Of a stretch of 64,000 bases of DNA, positions 15,469-24,992 are shown one piece after another (position 1 is the stretch's first letter; each line of letters begins with the position of its first letter). The translations under genes and the position numbers were made by a program. This stretch comes from Streptomyces subrutilus (GTDB lineage Bacteria > Actinomycetota > Actinomycetes > Streptomycetales > Streptomycetaceae): NCBI RefSeq assembly GCF_008704535.1, contig NZ_CP023701.1, positions 2,108,001 to 2,172,000 on the forward strand, given 5' to 3'. The notes under the pieces were generated by a model that saw only the letters and a program-made list of their open reading frames with translations, was not told the DNA's origin and searched no databases.

Positions 15469-16914
15469 TCACACGCTTTTCGGGGTGCCCCACTCGGGCC
15501 GGCCGGGCATCGCCGGCGTCGTGGGGCCGTACAGCCAGGGCTCCAGGAAGGGGCCGAGGTCCCGGCCCGCCTCGCGCGAGGCCAGCCGGACGAAGTCGGC
15601 CGTGCCCGCGACGCCGTCCTTGTGCTCGGCCACCCAGCGCCGCTCGATCCGGTCGAAGACGGCGGCGCCGACCTCCTGCCGCAGGGCGTAGAGGATCAGG
15701 GCGGCCCCGTCGTAGACGGCGGGCCGGAACAGCCCGATCTTCTCCCCCGGCGCGGCCGGCTTCGGGGCGGCCGGGGGGCCGCCCGCCGCGCGCCACTGGT
15801 CGGAGCGCTGGTACGCCTCGCGCATGCGCCGCTCCAGGGAGTAGGTGCCGAGGCCGTCGGCGTAGAGCGCCTCGTACCAGGTGGCGTGTCCCTCGTTGAG
15901 CCAGAGGTCCGACCAGCTGCGCGGGCTGACGCTGTCGCCGAACCACTGGTGGGCCAGCTCGTGGACCATCACGGATTCGACGTACCACTCGGGGTAGCCC
16001 TCGCCGGTGAAGATGCCGCGTTCGAAGAGCGAGAGGGTCTGGGTCTCCAGCTCGAAGCCGGTGGTGGCGCGGGCGATCAGCACACCGTAGTTCTCGAAGG
16101 GGTAGCGGCCGACGCGCTCCTCCATCCACGCGATGTGCCCGGGCGTCTTCTTCAGCCAGGGGTCGAGGAGCTCGCGGTCCGCGGCGGGGACCACGTCGCG
16201 CAGCGGCAGACCGTGCGGTCCGGTGGCGTGGACCACGGCGGAGCGGCCGATCGACACCTGGGCCAGTTCGGTGGCCATCGGGTGCAGGGTCCGGTACGTC
16301 CAGGTCGTGGCGGAGCCGGACCGGTGGGCGGGGAAGGTGCCGGGCACACCGTTGGCCACGGCCGTGAGGCCGGCCGGGGCGGTGATCCGGAAGGTGAAGA
16401 GCGCCTTGTCGGAGGGGTGGTCGTTGCAGGGGAAGACGCGGTGGGCGGCGTCGGCCTGGTTGGCCATGGCCAGGCCGTCCTCCGTGGGCACCCAGCCGCC
16501 GTCGCCGCGGCCGCGGGGGTCGCTGGTGTGGCGGACGCCGATGTGCAGGCGGCCGCCGCGCGGCACGGGTCGCGCGGGGGTCAGCACGAGGTCCTCCCCC
16601 ACGCCCTCGAACCGGGCCGGCTCCCCGTTGACCTCGACGGACGCCACCTTGCCGTGGGTGAAGTCGAGGTTGATCCGCTCCAGCGGCCGCTCGGCCCGGG
16701 CGTCGATGACGGTGACGGCGTCGAGCGGGGTGCGGTTGTCCTTGTACGTGAAGGAGAGGTCGTAGGCGAGGACGTCGTACCCCGGGTTCCCGAGCGCCGG
16801 GAACAGCGGGTCGCCGATGCCGAGCGGCGCCGGCGGCGGCAGCACGGCGGCGACGAGGGTGAGGGAGGCCGCGGCGAGCAGGGCGGCGCGCAGGCGCGGG
16901 GAGGAGAGCTGCAT
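15469..16914 (-). CDS. Secreted M1-family zinc metallopeptidase
   Basis: Aminopeptidase N-like enzyme of 481 residues. A hydrophobic N-terminal segment (LRAALLAAASLTLVAAVLP) looks like a signal peptide or anchor. The zinc site is HELAHQWFG followed, after the usual gap, by NEGHATWYEAL, which gives the HExxH-18-E pattern. The substrate N-terminus motif is replaced by VLIARATTGFELETQTL. It lacks the long C-terminal helical domain of cytosolic PepN. The ATG was chosen because the leader fits directly after it; the ribosome site (GGTGG) is weak. It probably trims peptides outside the cell. Confidence 0.9.
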   Translation of the reverse strand: MQLSSPRLRAALLAAASLTLVAAVLPPPAPLGIGDPLFPALGNPGYDVLAYDLSFTYKDNRTPLDAVTVIDARAERPLERINLDFTHGKVASVEVNGEPARFEGVGEDLVLTPARPVPRGGRLHIGVRHTSDPRGRGDGGWVPTEDGLAMANQADAAHRVFPCNDHPSDKALFTFRITAPAGLTAVANGVPGTFPAHRSGSATTWTYRTLHPMATELAQVSIGRSAVVHATGPHGLPLRDVVPAADRELLDPWLKKTPGHIAWMEERVGRYPFENYGVLIARATTGFELETQTLSLFERGIFTGEGYPEWYVESVMVHELAHQWFGDSVSPRSWSDLWLNEGHATWYEALYADGLGTYSLERRMREAYQRSDQWRAAGGPPAAPKPAAPGEKIGLFRPAVYDGAALILYALRQEVGAAVFDRIERRWVAEHKDGVAGTADFVRLASREAGRDLGPFLEPWLYGPTTPAMPGRPEWGTPKSV

Positions 16915-16994
16915 CCACCACCGCTTACCAGCGCGGGCCGCGCGGCCGCGAACGGCGCGCTGCGCGACCACCCGAACGGGAACGCGGAACGGAC

Positions 16995-19076
16995 TCAGGC
17001 CCGCCTGACGTCGTACACCCCGGGCACGTCGCGCATCGCCCGCATCAGCGCGGGCAGGCCGGTCGCGTCGGGCAGCTGGAGGGTGTAGCTGTGCCGGACC
17101 CGCTGCTCCACGGGCGGTTCGACGGTGGCGGAGACCACCTCGACGCCTTCGCGCGCGATGGCCTCGGTGAGGTCGGCCAGCAGATGGGGGCGGCCGAACG
17201 ATTCGGCGAGCAGGGTGACGCGGCAGTCTGCGGTGGCCCGCCAGTGCACCGCGACGGAGGTGCGTCCCACCGCGCGCATCTGGGCCACCGCCGCGCACTG
17301 CACGCGGTGGACGGTGACGGCCCCGCCGCGGACGAGGAAACCGGCGACCGCGTCGGGCGGTACGGGGGTGCAGCACCCGGCGAGGCGCACGGTGGCGTCG
17401 GGCAGTTCGGCCACGGCGTTGCCCCCGCCGCCGCGGGCCCCGATCACCGACAGCGGCGCCCGGGCGGCCGTGGTGGTGGCCAGGGCGCGGTCGGGGTGGG
17501 ACTGGAGCCAGCTGCTGATGGCGATCCGGGCGGCCGGGGTCCTGGCGTGGTCCAGCCATTCGACGGCGGGCCCGGAGGTGGCGTCCTGGGCGAGCAGCAG
17601 TTGGACGGTGTCCCCGTCGGCGAGGGCGGAGGACAGGGAGGTGAGGCGCCCGTTGACCCGGGCGCCGATACAGCCGTGGGCGGCGTCGCCGTGCTGCGCG
17701 TAGGCGGCGTCGATGCAGCTGGCCCCGGCGGGCAGGCCCAGGGTGCCGCCGTCGGCGCGGAAGACGGTGATCTCCCGGTCCTGGGCGAGCTCGGCGCGCA
17801 GCACGCTCCAGAAGGTGTCGGGGTCGGGCGCCGACTGCTGCCAGTCGAGCAGCCGCGAGAGCCAGCCGGGCCGGGTCGGGTCCACCCGCTCCTCGTCGCA
17901 GTCGGCGGCTTCGGGCGCGGTGCCGGTGGCGTACGGATTGCCCAGGGCGACGACACCGGCTTCGGCGACGCGGTGCATCTGCCAGGTGCGCACGATGACT
18001 TCGGCGACGTGTCCCCGCGGCGTGGCGACGGCGGTGTGCAGGGACTGGTAGAGGTTGAACTTGGGGGCGGCGACGAAGTCCTTGAACTCCGATACGACCG
18101 GGGTGAAACAGGTGTGGAGTTCGCCCAGCACCCCGTAGCAGTCGGCGTTCTCGGCGACGAGGACGAGGATGCGGCCGAAGTCGGAGCCGCGCAGTTCGCC
18201 GCGCGTGCGGGAGATGCGGTGGACGGAGACGAAGTGCCGCGGCCGCACCTGCACCTCGGCGGCGATGCCGGCGTCGCGCAGTACGGTGCGTACGGACTCC
18301 GCGATGGCCGGCAGCGGGTCGCGCTCCCCGGCGTGGGCGGCGATGAGCGCGCGGGTGGTCTCGTACTCCTCGGGGTGCAGGATCGCGAAGACGAGGTCTT
18401 CCAGCTCGGTTTTGAGCGCCTGCACGCCGAGCCGCTCCGCGAGCGGGATGAGCACGTCGCGGGTGACCTTGGCGATGCGGGCCTGTTTCTCGGGCCGCAT
18501 CACGCCCAGGGTGCGCATGTTGTGGAGCCGGTCGGCGAGCTTGATGGACATGACGCGGACGTCGTTGCCGGTGGCGACGAGCATCTTGCGGAAGGTCTCG
18601 GGCTCGGCGGCGGCGCCGTAGTCGATCTTCTCGACCTTGGTGACGCCGTCGACGATGAAGCAGACCTCGTCGCCGAACTCCTCGCGGACCTGATCGAGGG
18701 TCACGTCCGTGTCCTCGACGGTGTCGTGCAGCAGCGAGGCCGTCAACGTCGTCGTCTCGGCGCCGAGTTCCGCCAGGATCAGGGTGACGGCGAGCGGATG
18801 TGTGATGTACGGCTCACCGCTTTTCCTCATCTGGCCGCGGTGGGAGGTCTCCGCGAGCAGATAAGCACGGCGCAGAAGGGACAGATCGGCGTCCGGATGG
18901 TGGGCGCGATGGGCCTCGGCGACGTGGCCGATGGCGTCCGGGAGGCGGTCCCGGGAGGTCGGCCCGAGCAGTGCGGCGCGCCCGAGCCGACGCAGATCCA
19001 GCCTGGTCCGACCGCGTCTGCGGAGCTCAGAGCGCACTTCGGGGTGTGCTTCGGGGTTCGTGGCCTCTGCACTCAT
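16995..19076 (-). CDS. rshA: RelA/SpoT homologue (RshA type)
   Basis: (p)ppGpp metabolic enzyme of 693 residues, with HD hydrolase, synthetase-like, TGS, zinc-finger and ACT domains in order. The hydrolase site is well kept (HPLAVTLILAELG, SLLHDTVEDT, DRLHNMRTL). In the synthetase-like region the DCYGVLGELH and FVAAPKFNLYQSLHTAV blocks are clear. However, the segment that normally reads RxKxxYSI...DLxGxR is here RPRHFVSVHRI...SDFGRILVLV, so activity is uncertain. TGS (ITVFRADGGTLGLPAGAS), the CC zinc motif (LAGCCTPVPPDAV) and the ACT domain close the protein. GGAGGTG precedes the ATG. Streptomyces carry this as a second RSH beside RelA. Confidence 0.88.
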   Translation of the reverse strand: MSAEATNPEAHPEVRSELRRRGRTRLDLRRLGRAALLGPTSRDRLPDAIGHVAEAHRAHHPDADLSLLRRAYLLAETSHRGQMRKSGEPYITHPLAVTLILAELGAETTTLTASLLHDTVEDTDVTLDQVREEFGDEVCFIVDGVTKVEKIDYGAAAEPETFRKMLVATGNDVRVMSIKLADRLHNMRTLGVMRPEKQARIAKVTRDVLIPLAERLGVQALKTELEDLVFAILHPEEYETTRALIAAHAGERDPLPAIAESVRTVLRDAGIAAEVQVRPRHFVSVHRISRTRGELRGSDFGRILVLVAENADCYGVLGELHTCFTPVVSEFKDFVAAPKFNLYQSLHTAVATPRGHVAEVIVRTWQMHRVAEAGVVALGNPYATGTAPEAADCDEERVDPTRPGWLSRLLDWQQSAPDPDTFWSVLRAELAQDREITVFRADGGTLGLPAGASCIDAAYAQHGDAAHGCIGARVNGRLTSLSSALADGDTVQLLLAQDATSGPAVEWLDHARTPAARIAISSWLQSHPDRALATTTAARAPLSVIGARGGGGNAVAELPDATVRLAGCCTPVPPDAVAGFLVRGGAVTVHRVQCAAVAQMRAVGRTSVAVHWRATADCRVTLLAESFGRPHLLADLTEAIAREGVEVVSATVEPPVEQRVRHSYTLQLPDATGLPALMRAMRDVPGVYDVRRA

Positions 19077-19216
19077 GGGCACCTCCGGCGGCTTCGACCG
19101 GCGGTGGCGGGCATGCGGTGAGCCCTCAGGGCCGGTGCCTGATGTTACCGACCCCACCACGTGGCGCAGTCCACCTCTCGCTCAGCGTGAAACGGATCAC
19201 CCATTGGAGGGAAGCT

Positions 19217-20092
19217 TCAGGCGAAAGCCGTTTCGGTGAGCCAGGCGGTGTCGAACTCGCCCGAGGCCACGATGACGGCCGGCCCGGTCATGTCGATCTC
19301 GCCGTCGGGGTGCTCGGTGACGACCAGGGTGCCGCCGGGCAGGTCGACGGTGTACGTGACCGGTTCGCCGGTGGCGGCCGGGTCGGCGCCGTCGCGGCGG
19401 ATGGCGGCCACGGCGACGGCGCAGGCCCCGGTGCCGCAGGAGCGGGTCTCCCCGGAGCCGCGCTCGTGGACGCGCATGGCGACGTGCCGGGGGCCGCGGT
19501 CGACGACGAATTCGACGTTCACGCCGGTCGGGTAGGCGGCGGCCGGGCTGAACGGAGGGGCGGTGAGCAGGTCGCCCGCGTCGTCGAGGCGGTCGACGAA
19601 GGCCACGGCGTGCGGGTTGCCCATGTTCACGTTGCGCGCGGGCCAGCTCCGCGTGCCGACGCTGACGGTGACCTCGCCCTCGGGGAGCAGGGCGCGGCCC
19701 ATGGAGACGGTGACGTCGCCGGTCTTGTCGAGGTGGACGCGCTTGACCCCGCCGCGGGTGGCGATCGCGAGGTCCCCGGGCTCGGCGTGGCCCGCGTACT
19801 GGAGGTAGCGGGCGAAGACGCGGACGCCGTTGCCGCACATCTCGGCGACGGAGCCGTCGCTGTTGCGGTAGTCCATGAACCACTCCGCCTCGTCGGCGAG
19901 GTGCGCGGCGTCGGGGTGGGCGGCGGACCGCACGACGTGCAGCACGCCGTCGGCGCCGATCCCGGCCCGCCGGTCGCAGAGCCTGGCGACGGCGGAGGCC
20001 GGCAGCTCGACGGTGTTGTCCGGGTCCGGGACGATCACGAAGTCGTTCTCGGTGCCGTGGCCCTTGAGGAAGGAGAGGCTGGTCTGCGTCAC
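19217..20092 (-). CDS. dapF: Diaminopimelate epimerase
   Basis: Interconverts LL- and meso-diaminopimelate for lysine and peptidoglycan. In Streptomyces the LL form goes into the wall and the meso form to lysine. The 291 residues carry the two catalytic cysteines in EMCGNGVR and RSCGTGACAVAV, plus GNPHAV and the KGHGTENDFV start. The GTG at 20092 follows GGGGCG. It is part of the conserved Streptomyces cluster miaB / miaA / dapF on this strand. Confidence 0.96.
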   Translation of the reverse strand: MTQTSLSFLKGHGTENDFVIVPDPDNTVELPASAVARLCDRRAGIGADGVLHVVRSAAHPDAAHLADEAEWFMDYRNSDGSVAEMCGNGVRVFARYLQYAGHAEPGDLAIATRGGVKRVHLDKTGDVTVSMGRALLPEGEVTVSVGTRSWPARNVNMGNPHAVAFVDRLDDAGDLLTAPPFSPAAAYPTGVNVEFVVDRGPRHVAMRVHERGSGETRSCGTGACAVAVAAIRRDGADPAATGEPVTYTVDLPGGTLVVTEHPDGEIDMTGPAVIVASGEFDTAWLTETAFA

Positions 20093-20147
20093 CGCCCCAT
20101 GGTACCGAGGGGCCCCTCACGCGGGCGCGGAGCGGTACGGACGCGTC

Positions 20148-20684
20148 CTAGCGGAGCCGGGCGACGCGGTAGACGGCGAGGGCCACGACGGCCAGGGCGG
20201 CCGCGGCGTACAGCGCGGCCGTGCGCCAGTCGCGGCGGCGGCCGCTCCCGCGGGGCGGCAGTCCGGGCCAGGTGTGGCCCACGCGGCGCGCGGCCATCAT
20301 GCCCCAGCCCCCGGCGCAGCAGCTGATGAGGAAGCCGAGCATCGCGACCACGGCGCCGCCGTCGCCGAACTCGAAGGCGAGGGGGAAGGCGAACATCAGC
20401 GAGCCGGTGGCGGCGAGCAGCACGATGGGGGCGATCTGCCACAGGCGCAGGCGGCGCTGGGGGCGCAGTTCGACCTCGAACTCGGGGCCGGCGGCCGCCT
20501 CGGCCTCGGCGGGGTCGGGGGCGTCGGGGCCGTCGGGGGTCAGCCGCGCCGGTTCGGCGGGCAGTCCGAGCACCGCGGGGCCGTCGGAGCCGTCCGGGTC
20601 GCCCGGCCGCGCGGGAAGCGTCGGGTCCGCTTCCCGCAGGGTGTCGTCCCGCCCGGTGTCACGAGGGCCGGCCTCCATCGCCAC
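20148..20684 (-). CDS. Hypothetical membrane protein
   Basis: A 178-residue protein I cannot name. The first ~75 residues are acidic and Pro-rich and probably cytosolic. Three hydrophobic segments follow: WQIAPIVLLAATGSLMFAFP, AVVAMLGFLISCCAGGWGMM and TAALYAAAALAVVALAVY. The GTG start at 20684 has GGGAGG 4 nt upstream; an ATG two codons later is the alternative. It lies between miaA and dapF on the same strand, with gaps of 126 and 55 bp, so it may be co-transcribed with dapF. Confidence 0.78.
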   Translation of the reverse strand: MAMEAGPRDTGRDDTLREADPTLPARPGDPDGSDGPAVLGLPAEPARLTPDGPDAPDPAEAEAAAGPEFEVELRPQRRLRLWQIAPIVLLAATGSLMFAFPLAFEFGDGGAVVAMLGFLISCCAGGWGMMAARRVGHTWPGLPPRGSGRRRDWRTAALYAAAALAVVALAVYRVARLR

Positions 20685-20810
20685 GCGCCCTCCCCACTCG
20701 GACTCAGTACGCCGCAGTTCGCCGCCGGTGACCGCACCGGCACGAGTTTGATGATGGCACGCCCCCGGGCCCCCGACAGGCGCCCGGGGCGTCCCGATGC
20801 CATCACGTGA

Positions 20811-21749
20811 TCAGGCTGTGACCGCTCGTTCGACCAACGACTGCGCGAGTCCGGGGAGTTCCCCGCGGTCGGCGGCGGCTCCGCTGAGCCAGTGCACGCG
20901 CGGGTCCCGGCGGAACCAGGAGTCCTGGCGGCGGGCGAACCGCTTGGTGGCGCGGACGGTCTCGGCCCGTGCCTCGTCCTCGGTGCACCGGCCGGCGAGC
21001 GCCGCGAGCACCTGCTGGTAGCCCAGCGCCCTGGAGGCGGTGATTCCGTCGCGCAGGCCCCGGGCCTCCAGCGCGCGGACCTCGTCCACCAGCCCGTCCT
21101 CCCACATGCGGTCCACGCGCAGCGCGATCCGTTCGTCTAGTTCGGGCCGGCCCACGTCGACGCCGATCTGCACGGTGTCGTAGACGGACTCGTGGCCGGG
21201 CAGGTTCGCGGTGTAGGGGCGGCCGGTGATCTCGATGACCTCCAGGGCGCGCACGATCCGCCGGCCGTTGCTCGGCAGGATGGCCTGGGCGGCGGCCGGG
21301 TCGGCGGCGGCGAGGCGGGCGTGCAGGGCTCCGGGCCCGCGCAGGGTGGCCTCCTCCTCCAGCCGGGCGCGGACCTCGGGGTCGGTGCCGGGGAACTCCA
21401 TGGCGTCGAGGGCCCCGCGGACGTACAAACCGGAGCCGCCGACGAGGACCGGGGTGCGGCCCCGGGCGAGGAGCCGGTCGATCTCGGTGCGGGCCAGCCG
21501 CTGGTACTCGGCGACGCTGGCGGTCTCGGTCACCTCCCAGACGTCGAGGAGGTGGTGCGGGACCCCGCCCCGCTCCCCGGTCGTCAGCTTGGCGGTGCCG
21601 ATGTCCATCCCCCGGTACAGCTGCATGGAGTCGGCGTTGACGACCTCGCCGTCGAAATGGCGGGCCAGGGCGACGCCCAGGTCGGACTTTCCGGCCGCGG
21701 TGGGACCGACGACGGCGATGACCCGCGGGGCGGGGGGGGCTTCCTTCAC
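20811..21749 (-). CDS. miaA: tRNA dimethylallyltransferase MiaA
   Basis: Adds a dimethylallyl group to A37 of tRNAs that read UNN codons; MiaB (encoded at 23352-24875) then methylthiolates the same base. The 312 residues have GPTAAGKSDLG (P-loop), NADSMQLYRGMDIGTAK and the SRALGYQQ segment. The start is a GTG at 21749 (VKEAPPAPRV). Longer upstream frames lack a ribosome site and the family's N-terminus. Confidence 0.96.
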   Translation of the reverse strand: MKEAPPAPRVIAVVGPTAAGKSDLGVALARHFDGEVVNADSMQLYRGMDIGTAKLTTGERGGVPHHLLDVWEVTETASVAEYQRLARTEIDRLLARGRTPVLVGGSGLYVRGALDAMEFPGTDPEVRARLEEEATLRGPGALHARLAAADPAAAQAILPSNGRRIVRALEVIEITGRPYTANLPGHESVYDTVQIGVDVGRPELDERIALRVDRMWEDGLVDEVRALEARGLRDGITASRALGYQQVLAALAGRCTEDEARAETVRATKRFARRQDSWFRRDPRVHWLSGAAADRGELPGLAQSLVERAVTA

Positions 21750-21913
21750 GGCCCCAGTCTCGCAAACCCGGCGGCATGTACCCGATCGGGCTACGTGACG
21801 GCAGCGGATCGCGGTCGTTGCCCTGGCGTGGTTCCGGCGGGGCGTACGCCCCGGGGAGGCCCGTGTGGCCACGGCGGAACTTCACCCGCACGAGTAACGT
21901 TATGGGAGTGGAC

Positions 21914-22141
21914 ATGGGCATTTTTCGTCGGCTTTTCGGCGGTAGGGACGAGGACGCGACCGAGCAGGACGCGACCGTGACCCCGGCTCCGGAGTCCGGA
22001 GCGGCCGAGGAGGCCGCGCCGGTCCTCGCGGAGGCCGTCGAAGCCGCGGAGTCCCGGGCCGTGGAGGCCGTGGAGATTCCGAAGCAGCAGTCCGCCGAGG
22101 TGGCGGCGGACAGCGAGGCAGGCGAGGGTGCCCGTACGTAA
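21914..22141 (+). CDS. Small acidic hypothetical protein
   Basis: A 75-residue protein starting MGIFRRLFGGRDEDATEQ: a short basic, hydrophobic N-terminus that could touch membrane, then a Glu/Ala-rich acidic tail with no fold I recognise. GGGAG lies 5 nt before this ATG; an ATG at 21902 is a weaker alternative. It is divergent from miaA and 24 bp upstream of the MT0933-like gene, so the two are probably co-transcribed. Confidence 0.7.
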   Translation: MGIFRRLFGGRDEDATEQDATVTPAPESGAAEEAAPVLAEAVEAAESRAVEAVEIPKQQSAEVAADSEAGEGART

Positions 22142-22165
22142 GCGATCGCCAATGGAAGGTGTCCT

Positions 22166-22420
22166 ATGGGCCTGCTGGACAATCTGAAGGCCAAGCTCGC
22201 TCCGGCGAAGGAGAAGGTCGGCGACCTCGCCCAGAAGAACGAGGGCAGGATCGGCGAGGGTCTGGAGAAGGTGGCCAAGGCCGTGGACTCGAAGACCAAG
22301 GGCAAGTACAGCGGTCAGATCACGAGCGGTACGGGCAAGGCGAAGGACGCCCTGGGCAAGATCGCGCACAAGGACGCGCCCGGCGGGTCGACGCCCCCGG
22401 CGCCGCCGGCCACTTCCTGA
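22166..22420 (+). CDS. MT0933-like antitoxin-family protein
   Basis: An 84-residue Lys-rich protein starting MGLLDNLKAKLAPAKEKVGD. The pattern of a helical LKxKLAPAKEKV block, VAKAVDSKTKGKYSGQI and a GTGKAKDALGK block is typical of the small actinobacterial family named after M. tuberculosis MT0933 (Rv0910/Rv0909 pair). GGAAGG precedes the ATG. No START-like toxin partner of that pair is next to it, so an antitoxin role here is doubtful. Streptomyces have many solo copies. Confidence 0.8.
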   Translation: MGLLDNLKAKLAPAKEKVGDLAQKNEGRIGEGLEKVAKAVDSKTKGKYSGQITSGTGKAKDALGKIAHKDAPGGSTPPAPPATS

Positions 22421-22438
22421 TGTCCGACGCGGCCCGGT

Positions 22439-22478
22439 GAAGGGGCGCGGACCGGCACCTGCCGGTCCGCGCCCCTTC
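22439..22478. terminator. Terminator after the MT0933-like gene
   Basis: GAAGGGGCGCGGACCGGCA and its complement form a 19-bp stem with a 2-nt loop, between two convergent genes (stops at 22420 and 22499). It can serve both. Confidence 0.88.
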
Positions 22479-22498
22479 CGCGTTTCCGGTGCCGGACG

Positions 22499-23206
22499 CT
22501 AGGACCAGGCGGCGACGAAGTACCCGACGCCGTAGGGCGCGTCCTCGTAGAGCAGCCGGCCGTCCAGGCGGGCGCCCTCGGCCGCGCCGGCCAGGACCTG
22601 CCAGGGGGCCCGGCCGGCGGCCTGGAGTTCGGCGGCGAGCCCGGCGTCGAGGGCGGTCAGCGCGGCGGTGTCGGCGGCCCCGAGGGCGCGGGCGGCGGCC
22701 GCGTCGAAGGCCTCGGCGCGTTCGTCGAGGTAGCCCGGGGCCTTGAGGGTGCGGCAGGCGCTGCCGTCGCCCATCACGAGCAGCGCGACGCGGGCGTCCC
22801 GGGCGGCGGTCTCCCGGCCGGTCTCCAGGCACCGGGCGGTGTCCGTCCGCTCTCCGACGCCGAGCCCTTCGACCGGGGCGCCGCCCCACCGGGCGCGGCC
22901 CAGCAGCCAGGCGGCGACGCTCAGCGAGGGGGGCAGCAGCCGCGGCCCCTCCTGGCCCTCGCCGAGCCGGACGCGGGTCGCGACCCCGAAGCCGTGGAAA
23001 CTGCCGCGCGCGCCCGGGGGGTAGGGGCCGCGGTGGTCGTCGTCGGCGGGTCCGACGACGACGAGGAGGTCGGGGCGGGAGGCTGCGAGGACCGCGAGGG
23101 CGTCGGAACAGGCGGTGCGGGCGGCGTCGAGCTCGGCGGCGGCCCCGGCCGCGACCTCGGGCACGAGCAGCGGCGGAGCGGGGCAGACGGCGGCGGCTAC
23201 AAGCAT
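22499..23206 (-). CDS. Class III extradiol dioxygenase-like protein (MEMO/LigB fold)
   Basis: A 235-residue protein starting MLVAAAVCPAPPLLVPEVAAG, as in the LigB/MEMO-like hypothetical proteins found beside miaA/miaB in Streptomyces. DLLVVVGPADDDHRG and LLVMGDGSACRTLKAPGYLD are the parts where the catalytic subunits place metal and substrate residues. I do not see the full histidine set of true ring-cleavage dioxygenases, so enzymatic activity should not be assumed. It lies between miaA and miaB on their strand. Confidence 0.75.
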   Translation of the reverse strand: MLVAAAVCPAPPLLVPEVAAGAAAELDAARTACSDALAVLAASRPDLLVVVGPADDDHRGPYPPGARGSFHGFGVATRVRLGEGQEGPRLLPPSLSVAAWLLGRARWGGAPVEGLGVGERTDTARCLETGRETAARDARVALLVMGDGSACRTLKAPGYLDERAEAFDAAAARALGAADTAALTALDAGLAAELQAAGRAPWQVLAGAAEGARLDGRLLYEDAPYGVGYFVAAWS

Positions 23207-23351
23207 GATCCGCAGCCTAACGCGGGCCCGCGGCCGGACCGCGGCGCGGCCCCCGTGCAGGTCGGGCGCGTCGGCGGCCCGCGGCGGGCGCGCTCGCGCT
23301 CCCACCGCCCCGGGCCGGGGGCGCGTACACCGGGCGGGGCGGTGGGAGCCG

Positions 23352-24875
23352 TCAGCCCCGGGGGGCGGCGCAGCCCGAGGTGGTGGCCGGGAGGGGGGCC
23401 GGGACGCCCAGGGTGGGGAGGCCGAGCATGACGCCGGCCGGCTGGGCCGGGGCGGCGTTGCGCTTCTCCCAGGCGTCGCCGGCGCGGGTGCGGCGTACGG
23501 CCCGGGTGGGGCCCTCGGCCAGCAGGTGGTGCGGGGCCGCGTAGGTGATGTCGACGGTGACCACGTCGCCGGGGCGGACCTCGGCGTCCGGCTTGGTGAA
23601 GTGCACGAGCCGGTTGTCGGGGGCGCGGCCGGAGAGGCGCAGCGTGGCGCCGTCCTTGCGGCCCTCGCCCTCGGCGACCATCACCTCCAGCGTGCGGCCG
23701 ACCTGCTTCTTGTTCTCCTCCCACGAGATCTCCTCCTGGAGGGCGACCAGGCGCATGTACCGCTCCTGGACGACCTCCTTGGGGATCTGTCCCTCCATGT
23801 CGGCGGCGGGGGTGCCGGGGCGCTTGGAGTACTGGAAGGTGAAGGCGTTGGCGAAGCGGGCCTCGCGCACGGTGTGCATGGTCTGCTGGAAGTCCTCCTC
23901 CGTCTCGCCGGGGAAGCCCACGATGATGTCGGTGGAGATCGCGGCGTGCGGGATCGCGGCGCGGACCTTCTCGATGATGCCGAGGAAGCGCTCCTGCCGG
24001 TACGAGCGGCGCATCGCGCGCAGGATCGGGTCCGAGCCGGACTGCAGGGGCATGTGCAGTTGCGGCATGACGTTCGGGGTCTCGGCCATCGCCGCGATGA
24101 CGTCGTCCGTGAAGTCGCGCGGGTGCGGGGAGGTGAAGCGGACCCGCTCCAGGCCCTCGACCCGGCCGCAGGCGCGCAGCAGCTTGCTGAAGGCCTCGCG
24201 GTCGCCGAGGTCGGAGCCGTAGGCGTTCACGTTCTGGCCGAGCAGGGTGATCTCGGAGACGCCCTCGGCGACCAGGGCCTCCACCTCGGCGAGGATGTCG
24301 CCGGGCCGGCGGTCCTCCTCCTTGCCGCGCAGCGCGGGGACGATGCAGAACGTGCAGGTGTTGTTGCAGCCGACGGAGATCGAGACCCAGGCGGCGTACG
24401 CGGACTCGCGGCGGGTCGGGAGCGTGGAGGGGAAGGCCTCCAGCGACTCGGCGATCTCGATCTGCGCCTCTTCCTGCACGCGGGCGCGCTCCAGCAGCAC
24501 GGGGAGCTTGCCGATGTTGTGCGTGCCGAAGACGACGTCGACCCAGGGGGCCCGCTTGACGATGGTGTCGCGGTCCTTCTGGGCGAGGCAGCCGCCGACG
24601 GCGATCTGCATGCCGGGGCGCTTGGTCTTCATGGGGGCGAGGCGGCCGAGGTTGCCGTACAGCTTGTTGTCGGCGTTCTCACGGACGGCGCAGGTGTTGA
24701 AGACGACCACGTCGGCGTCGCCGTCGGAGCCCTCGGGGGCGCGCGTGTACCCCGCGCCTTCCAGCAGACCGGACAGCCGCTCGGAGTCGTGCACGTTCAT
24801 CTGGCACCCGTAGGTGCGCACCTCGTAAGTTCCCTTGACGTCCACTGCCGTGCTCCGGTCGCTGCTGCTGGTCAT
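23352..24875 (-). CDS. miaB: tRNA-2-methylthio-N6-dimethylallyladenosine synthase MiaB
   Basis: Radical-SAM methylthiotransferase acting on i6A37 of tRNA, the step after MiaA. Of 507 residues, the UPF0004 domain holds the three auxiliary-cluster cysteines ([31 protein letters not shown]). The radical-SAM motif is CNNTCTFC in [15 protein letters not shown]. The TRAM domain is at about 390-460, with an Ala/Pro-rich tail after it. The ATG at 24875 starts [19 protein letters not shown]. The other strand carries the TAXI gene 117 bp away. Confidence 0.96.
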   Translation of the reverse strand: MTSSSDRSTAVDVKGTYEVRTYGCQMNVHDSERLSGLLEGAGYTRAPEGSDGDADVVVFNTCAVRENADNKLYGNLGRLAPMKTKRPGMQIAVGGCLAQKDRDTIVKRAPWVDVVFGTHNIGKLPVLLERARVQEEAQIEIAESLEAFPSTLPTRRESAYAAWVSISVGCNNTCTFCIVPALRGKEEDRRPGDILAEVEALVAEGVSEITLLGQNVNAYGSDLGDREAFSKLLRACGRVEGLERVRFTSPHPRDFTDDVIAAMAETPNVMPQLHMPLQSGSDPILRAMRRSYRQERFLGIIEKVRAAIPHAAISTDIIVGFPGETEEDFQQTMHTVREARFANAFTFQYSKRPGTPAADMEGQIPKEVVQERYMRLVALQEEISWEENKKQVGRTLEVMVAEGEGRKDGATLRLSGRAPDNRLVHFTKPDAEVRPGDVVTVDITYAAPHHLLAEGPTRAVRRTRAGDAWEKRNAAPAQPAGVMLGLPTLGVPAPLPATTSGCAAPRG

Positions 24876-24992
24876 ACGACAAGGGTAGGCGGTGCCCGGA
24901 CGCCCTCCGGACGGCCCCGGCGCGGGCCCGGGCCCGCGGGCGGCCGGGGCCGCGCCGTGACAAGGCGGCGGGCGGGTGGCAGGATCGCGGCC

